A DNA stretch of 64,000 bases from Eggerthella timonensis. GTDB lineage: Bacteria > Actinomycetota > Coriobacteriia > Coriobacteriales > Eggerthellaceae. Of this stretch, positions 60,928-64,000 are shown in pieces. Made by a program: the position numbers and the translations under genes. The stretch spans positions 1,134,734 through 1,198,733 of the forward strand of contig NZ_FXXA01000002.1 in assembly GCF_900184265.1 (NCBI RefSeq), read 5' to 3'. Position 1 is the first letter of the stretch. The number at the start of each line of letters is the position of its first letter. The notes under the pieces were generated by a model, which saw only the letters and a list, made by a program, of their open reading frames with translations, was not told where the DNA came from and did no database searches.

Positions 60928-61770
60928 CTACACCTCCTTGGCGGGTTCGGGGACGCTCGCTGCCGCGGCGCCGTCGGCTGCCGGTTCCGCGGGAGCCGAC
61001 GGGGTGCTCGCGGGCTCCTCGATCCGTCCGGCGGCCTTGAGGCGCCTCATCCAGGCGACGTGCTCGTGCTCGGCCTCGTCGCGCGGCATCCACCCGAACA
61101 GCATCGAGGGGAAGGTGCGCCACGCCATGGGCGCGATGGCGGCGAAGAACACGTGAGCGAGGAAGAACAGCAGCATGAGCACGGCGGCCAGGTCATGCGT
61201 CCACGTGATGACGTTCATGAACGCGTCGGGCAGCGTGAGGAATACGTGCGCCAGTGCTTTCACCAGACCGGACAGCACGAGCAGCACCGAGCATCCGAGC
61301 GCCATGAGGTAGGCGATCTTCTCGCTTTCGAAGTACTTGTCCTCCTCGACGGGCGTGAGGTTTTTGAAGCCTAGCTTGCGGCCGTAGTGATGGATCGTCG
61401 TGACCACGGCGTCGCGCGAGGGGAGATGCTCCTTGAAGCGGTGGCACGAGATGATGGTGTTCCCCAGGTAGAAGAACGTACCGAACAGAAACGAGACCGC
61501 GGCTACGAAGTGCACGTTCATCCATACGACGGCGGCCGGGCCGTCCTCCACGAACGCGGGCGTGAACCTGAGTCCCAGGATGATGCCCGACACGAGGCAG
61601 ACGGCCACGCCCAAGGCGTGCGTCCAGTGCGAGATGCGGGCCGGGGGGTCGTGCCGGTAGACTCTGTCCCCCACGATGGCGGGGTCTTTGCGTTTCGCGA
61701 ACGCAGCTGCGAACAGTCCCGCGAAGGGCGCCAGGGCGATGAGCCAGGGCGCGAGGTCGAACCAGGGCAT
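60928..61770 (-). CDS. Cytochrome b membrane subunit of the AOR operon
   Basis: 280 residues with four or five transmembrane helices. RHDPPARISHWTHALGVAVCLVSG is the di-heme cytochrome b signature of formate-dehydrogenase/thiosulfate-reductase gamma subunits, with further His in HFVAAV, WTHDLA and FLAHVFFA for heme ligation. ATG 61770 follows AAGGAGAG. The C-terminal 50 residues are Ala/Pro/Glu-rich and cytoplasmic or disordered. It links the enzyme to the quinone pool. Confidence 0.88.
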   Translation of the reverse strand: MPWFDLAPWLIALAPFAGLFAAAFAKRKDPAIVGDRVYRHDPPARISHWTHALGVAVCLVSGIILGLRFTPAFVEDGPAAVVWMNVHFVAAVSFLFGTFFYLGNTIISCHRFKEHLPSRDAVVTTIHHYGRKLGFKNLTPVEEDKYFESEKIAYLMALGCSVLLVLSGLVKALAHVFLTLPDAFMNVITWTHDLAAVLMLLFFLAHVFFAAIAPMAWRTFPSMLFGWMPRDEAEHEHVAWMRRLKAAGRIEEPASTPSAPAEPAADGAAAASVPEPAKEV

Positions 61771-62240
61771 GGTTGCTCTCCTTCCGTTCACCGGCGCTCG
61801 TCCGACGCCGATTTCCCTTTTTATGGTACGGGCGCGACGTTCGGCTCAGAAATGTTACTGCGGCGATTGGAAATACGTCGTCAGGTGAACGGGTGTTCAA
61901 GAAGAACGAGGCCTCGCGAACGGTGTTCGTGCGTATGTAGGCGGCTGCACAAAAATGACTATTCACCAGGGAATATAATCGTTTTACCCGCATGAGGGGT
62001 CGGGAAGAGTCCCCGCAAGGCTTCGGGTTTTTCCGCTGTGCGATGCCTCGTGCGGCAGGGGGAAACGAGGCATCGCACGCCTCATGCAGGAGGTTGGACG
62101 CGCCGCGCGCGCTCGCTCAGCGCGTCATGCGTCGGCCCGCACATCGCAAACAAATGTTTTATGTGAAACATCCGATGCGGAGCGCTCACCGAGCGCCACC
62201 GCCTCTGGGCGCATGCTTGAGGCGGAGGTGCGGCGTGACG
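61771..62240. other. Intergenic stretch upstream of the AOR operon
   Basis: A TATAAT (61974-61979) on the plus strand is followed by GGGG...CCCC pairing and then GGCTTCGGGTTTTTCC near 62020, which could give a short RNA. A perfect 13-bp inverted repeat, GTGCGATGCCTCG / CGAGGCATCGCAC, lies at 62038-62078. No protein gene was recognised. The promoter for the minus-strand AOR operon should be in 61771-61900 but no clear elements were found. Confidence 0.4.
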
Positions 62241-63644
62241 CTACGAGGTGCGGGGATGCTCGCGCTCGAGCATCGCCAGCAGATCTTGCTTCGAGTGCAC
62301 GCCCACCTTGCGGTAGATGCTCGTCATCTGGGATTTGATGGTGTTGAGCGACACGAAGCGCTCCCCGGCGATACGCTTGATGGTAAGCCCTTTCACCACG
62401 TAGAACAGCGTGTCGCATTCGGCCTCGGTGAGGTCATGGCGCGCGCCGAACGTCCGGCACTGGACGCGGATAACCTCGTTGATGTCCTCGATGTCGGCGG
62501 GCCGTTCCTCCGCGCGGTTCGCGCGGGCGCGCGTGCGGGTGCCGAACAGGAAGATGAACGCCAGCAGCAGCGCAACCGCCACCGTGGTAGGCGTTTCGAT
62601 CGAGGGCGCGGCAACGCTCATGGCGCGTCCGGTAGCCAGGCCGAGCGCGATGCAGACGTCGAAGAGGGCCAGGGCGACGACCAGCTGCGTACCGTCGGGG
62701 CGGTCGCTTGCGCCCTCGCCGTTCCTGCCCAGCAAGAACACGCACAGCGACAGCATGGAGTAGCCTACCCACACCGCGCCCATGAACACGGCGTGCCAGT
62801 CGGGGACGACGGCGTTCAGCAGGATAGCGATGCCCAGCATGGCGAACACGAGGCGGATGAGCGCCTCGGGGTTCGCCTCGCGCTTGCGGGCGAGCGACAC
62901 CGCGAAGAACGTGGCGCATACCGCCACGGCGCCGAACACCCACAGCGTGTAATCGCGCAGCGACGGCGACGAGCCCCACAGGATGCCCACGCCCAGCGCG
63001 GACGCGGCGATGCCGATGATGAGCGGGTCGCGCAGCGAGCGCGCCTTCTCGGACGATACGAGGGGCAATCGGTCGTCGGAGCTGCTCTCGCGCGCGGCCA
63101 AGGCGTGCACGGTGACGAAGAGGACGGCGCACGAGGCGATGAGAAAGCTGGCCTGCACCTCTGTCCCGGCCTGTTTGATGGCCAGGAACGAGAGCGAGGT
63201 GACCAGCTGCCCCACGGTGAGGGCGGCGAGGACGGTCAGCAGACTGGAGCGCAGCGCCAGCACGGCCCACACGAAGTGCAGCAGGGCGTATCCCGCCGAC
63301 ATGATGCCGGCAGCGAGCATGACCGGCAGCATCGACGAGCCGGAGAACACGAGCGAGAGGAATGCGAGCGCCCCGCCCAACGCCAGAGCGAACGCGGGCG
63401 CCAGCAACCGCGAGGCGCTCGGCCATCCCAGCCCCCTGTGCGCAAACAGCGCCAAGGTGCCCAGCAGTACGACGCCCGTGACGACGCCCCAGGTGCAGAA
63501 CAGCGCGACGAAGCAGTTGGGCTGCAGGTTGTCCCAGGGGAGCTCGGCGAGGGCGTCGCCGTTCCATGCCAACAGGATGCTGAGCTTATGGGCGATGAAG
63601 CCGCCCATAAGCAGGAGCAGGGTATGGATGCGCGCGCGTTTCAT
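62241..63644 (-). CDS. LuxR-family regulator with membrane domain, shorter type
   Basis: 467 residues from ATG 63644 with AAGGAA upstream. About twelve transmembrane helices (10-385), then a LuxR helix-turn-helix (400-465: LTEAECDTLFYVVKGLTIKRIAGERFVSLNTIKSQ). The HTH differs from those of the other three, with IKSQMTSIYRKVGVHSKQDLL in place of VRTHTRRILEK-type sequence. It lies between a fumarate-reductase-like gene and the AOR operon, all on the minus strand, so either could be its target. Confidence 0.9.
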   Translation of the reverse strand: MKRARIHTLLLLMGGFIAHKLSILLAWNGDALAELPWDNLQPNCFVALFCTWGVVTGVVLLGTLALFAHRGLGWPSASRLLAPAFALALGGALAFLSLVFSGSSMLPVMLAAGIMSAGYALLHFVWAVLALRSSLLTVLAALTVGQLVTSLSFLAIKQAGTEVQASFLIASCAVLFVTVHALAARESSSDDRLPLVSSEKARSLRDPLIIGIAASALGVGILWGSSPSLRDYTLWVFGAVAVCATFFAVSLARKREANPEALIRLVFAMLGIAILLNAVVPDWHAVFMGAVWVGYSMLSLCVFLLGRNGEGASDRPDGTQLVVALALFDVCIALGLATGRAMSVAAPSIETPTTVAVALLLAFIFLFGTRTRARANRAEERPADIEDINEVIRVQCRTFGARHDLTEAECDTLFYVVKGLTIKRIAGERFVSLNTIKSQMTSIYRKVGVHSKQDLLAMLEREHPRTS

Positions 63645-63692
63645 GCGTTCCTTCGGGTCCGATGCGGGTGTTCGGAGGGGTGAGCCCAGCAT

Positions 63693-63738
63693 AGCAAAAC
63701 GCGCCGCGACTCAGCTGCGGTTCCGCGCGCGTTTTGCT
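63693..63738 (-). terminator. Terminator between the flavoprotein gene and luxR
   Basis: 12-bp stem AGCAAAACGCGC / GCGCGTTTTGCT with a GC-rich inner hairpin; the A/T-rich base of the stem gives a T-rich 3' side on either strand. Confidence 0.6.
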
Positions 63739-63767
63739 TTATGCTCGATGCCGGGTGCGTGCTGGGG

Positions 63768-64000
63768 CTACTCCTCCCAGGGCGTTTCGGCCGCAGCGTT
63801 CGTGCCGGCGCGCCGTCCCGTGGTGATGGCCGTGGCCACTGCCGATCCGCATGTGGGGTAGAAGCGTCCCAGCGCCATGCTGTTCGTGCCGGCCGCGTAC
63901 AGGCGCGGGATGGCTTCGTCGCCCGCGGCCCGCATCGCCCGCATTTCGGTGTCGACGGTCACGCCCCCGAACGAACAGGCGCAGCCGGGCTTCACCTCCG
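63768..64000 (-). CDS. C-terminal end of a fumarate-reductase-like FAD flavoprotein (cut by window edge)
   Basis: The last 77 or so codons of a gene running off the right edge. GGVTVDTEMRAM followed by IPRLYAAGTNSMALGRFYPTCGSAVATAITTGRRAG matches the C-terminal FAD-binding part of the FAD_binding_2 family (fumarate, urocanate and related reductases), where GLYAAGE and a Gly-rich segment contact FAD. The signal peptide and substrate residues are outside the window, so substrate cannot be judged. Such enzymes are abundant in Eggerthellaceae. Confidence 0.8.
   Translation of the reverse strand, partial: EVKPGCACSFGGVTVDTEMRAMRAAGDEAIPRLYAAGTNSMALGRFYPTCGSAVATAITTGRRAGTNAAAETPWEE

Overview
The window is high-GC DNA with actinobacterial-style gene packing. 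It is crowded with exported molybdenum and tungsten oxidoreductases, their TorD-type chaperones, four-cluster ferredoxins and NrfD/DmsC membrane anchors, and with LuxR regulators that carry a multi-pass membrane domain. This combination is typical of the Eggerthellaceae (Coriobacteriia, gut anaerobes such as Eggerthella). That assignment is inference from gene content; no rRNA, tRNA, CRISPR or phage genes were seen.

Layout. 1-2.7 kb: the end of a DMSO-reductase-type operon (TorD, DmsC) and an M20 amidohydrolase. 2.7-6.2 kb: an unusual Agr-like signalling locus with two membrane sensors that have a histidine box but no ATPase domain, a LytTR response regulator, and a separate ATPase protein whose histidine-box His is Glu; an 11-G tract lies in its promoter. 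6.2-10.6 kb: yaaA, a DUF4160/DUF2442-HTH pair and leuS. 10.7-18 kb: an EAL-domain c-di-GMP phosphodiesterase gene containing three further 11-G tracts, followed by a secreted leucine-rich-repeat protein, three small envelope proteins and a winged-helix protein. 18-20 kb: an old-yellow-enzyme and a SanA/YdcF-like protein. 20.3-33.5 kb: two tandem paralogous modules, each a membrane LuxR regulator divergent from TorD, a Cys-ligated molybdoenzyme, a ferredoxin and NrfD; the first regulator is followed by a racemase. 33.7-39 kb: a tetrathionate-reductase-like ttrBCA operon. 39.6-44.3 kb: an MFS exporter with a CBS protein, dapB, a tiny membrane protein and an orphan DmsC. 44.7-52.4 kb: a LuxR regulator divergent from dmsA, with two dmsB genes, TorD and dmsC. 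52.4-56.2 kb: a 1278-residue GGDEF-EAL-PAS-GGDEF protein. 56.3-61.8 kb: an aldehyde:ferredoxin-oxidoreductase-type operon (cytochrome b, small protein, Tat-exported ferredoxin, AOR, cysteine desulfurase). 62.2-64 kb: another LuxR regulator and the end of a fumarate-reductase-like flavoprotein.

How it fits together. The main theme is anaerobic respiration at the cell surface with sulfur compounds, sulfoxides and aldehydes, each enzyme set probably switched by its own membrane LuxR protein. The most unusual signal is a set of four G tracts, each exactly 11 long. One sits between the -35 and -10 of the LytTR operon; three sit in the EAL gene. As sequenced, the EAL gene is out of frame with its only well-equipped start codon, and one added G would restore it. 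This looks like phase variation of c-di-GMP and Agr-type signalling upstream of a surface-protein operon. A second signal is a family of long perfect palindromes placed at tail-to-tail gene junctions.
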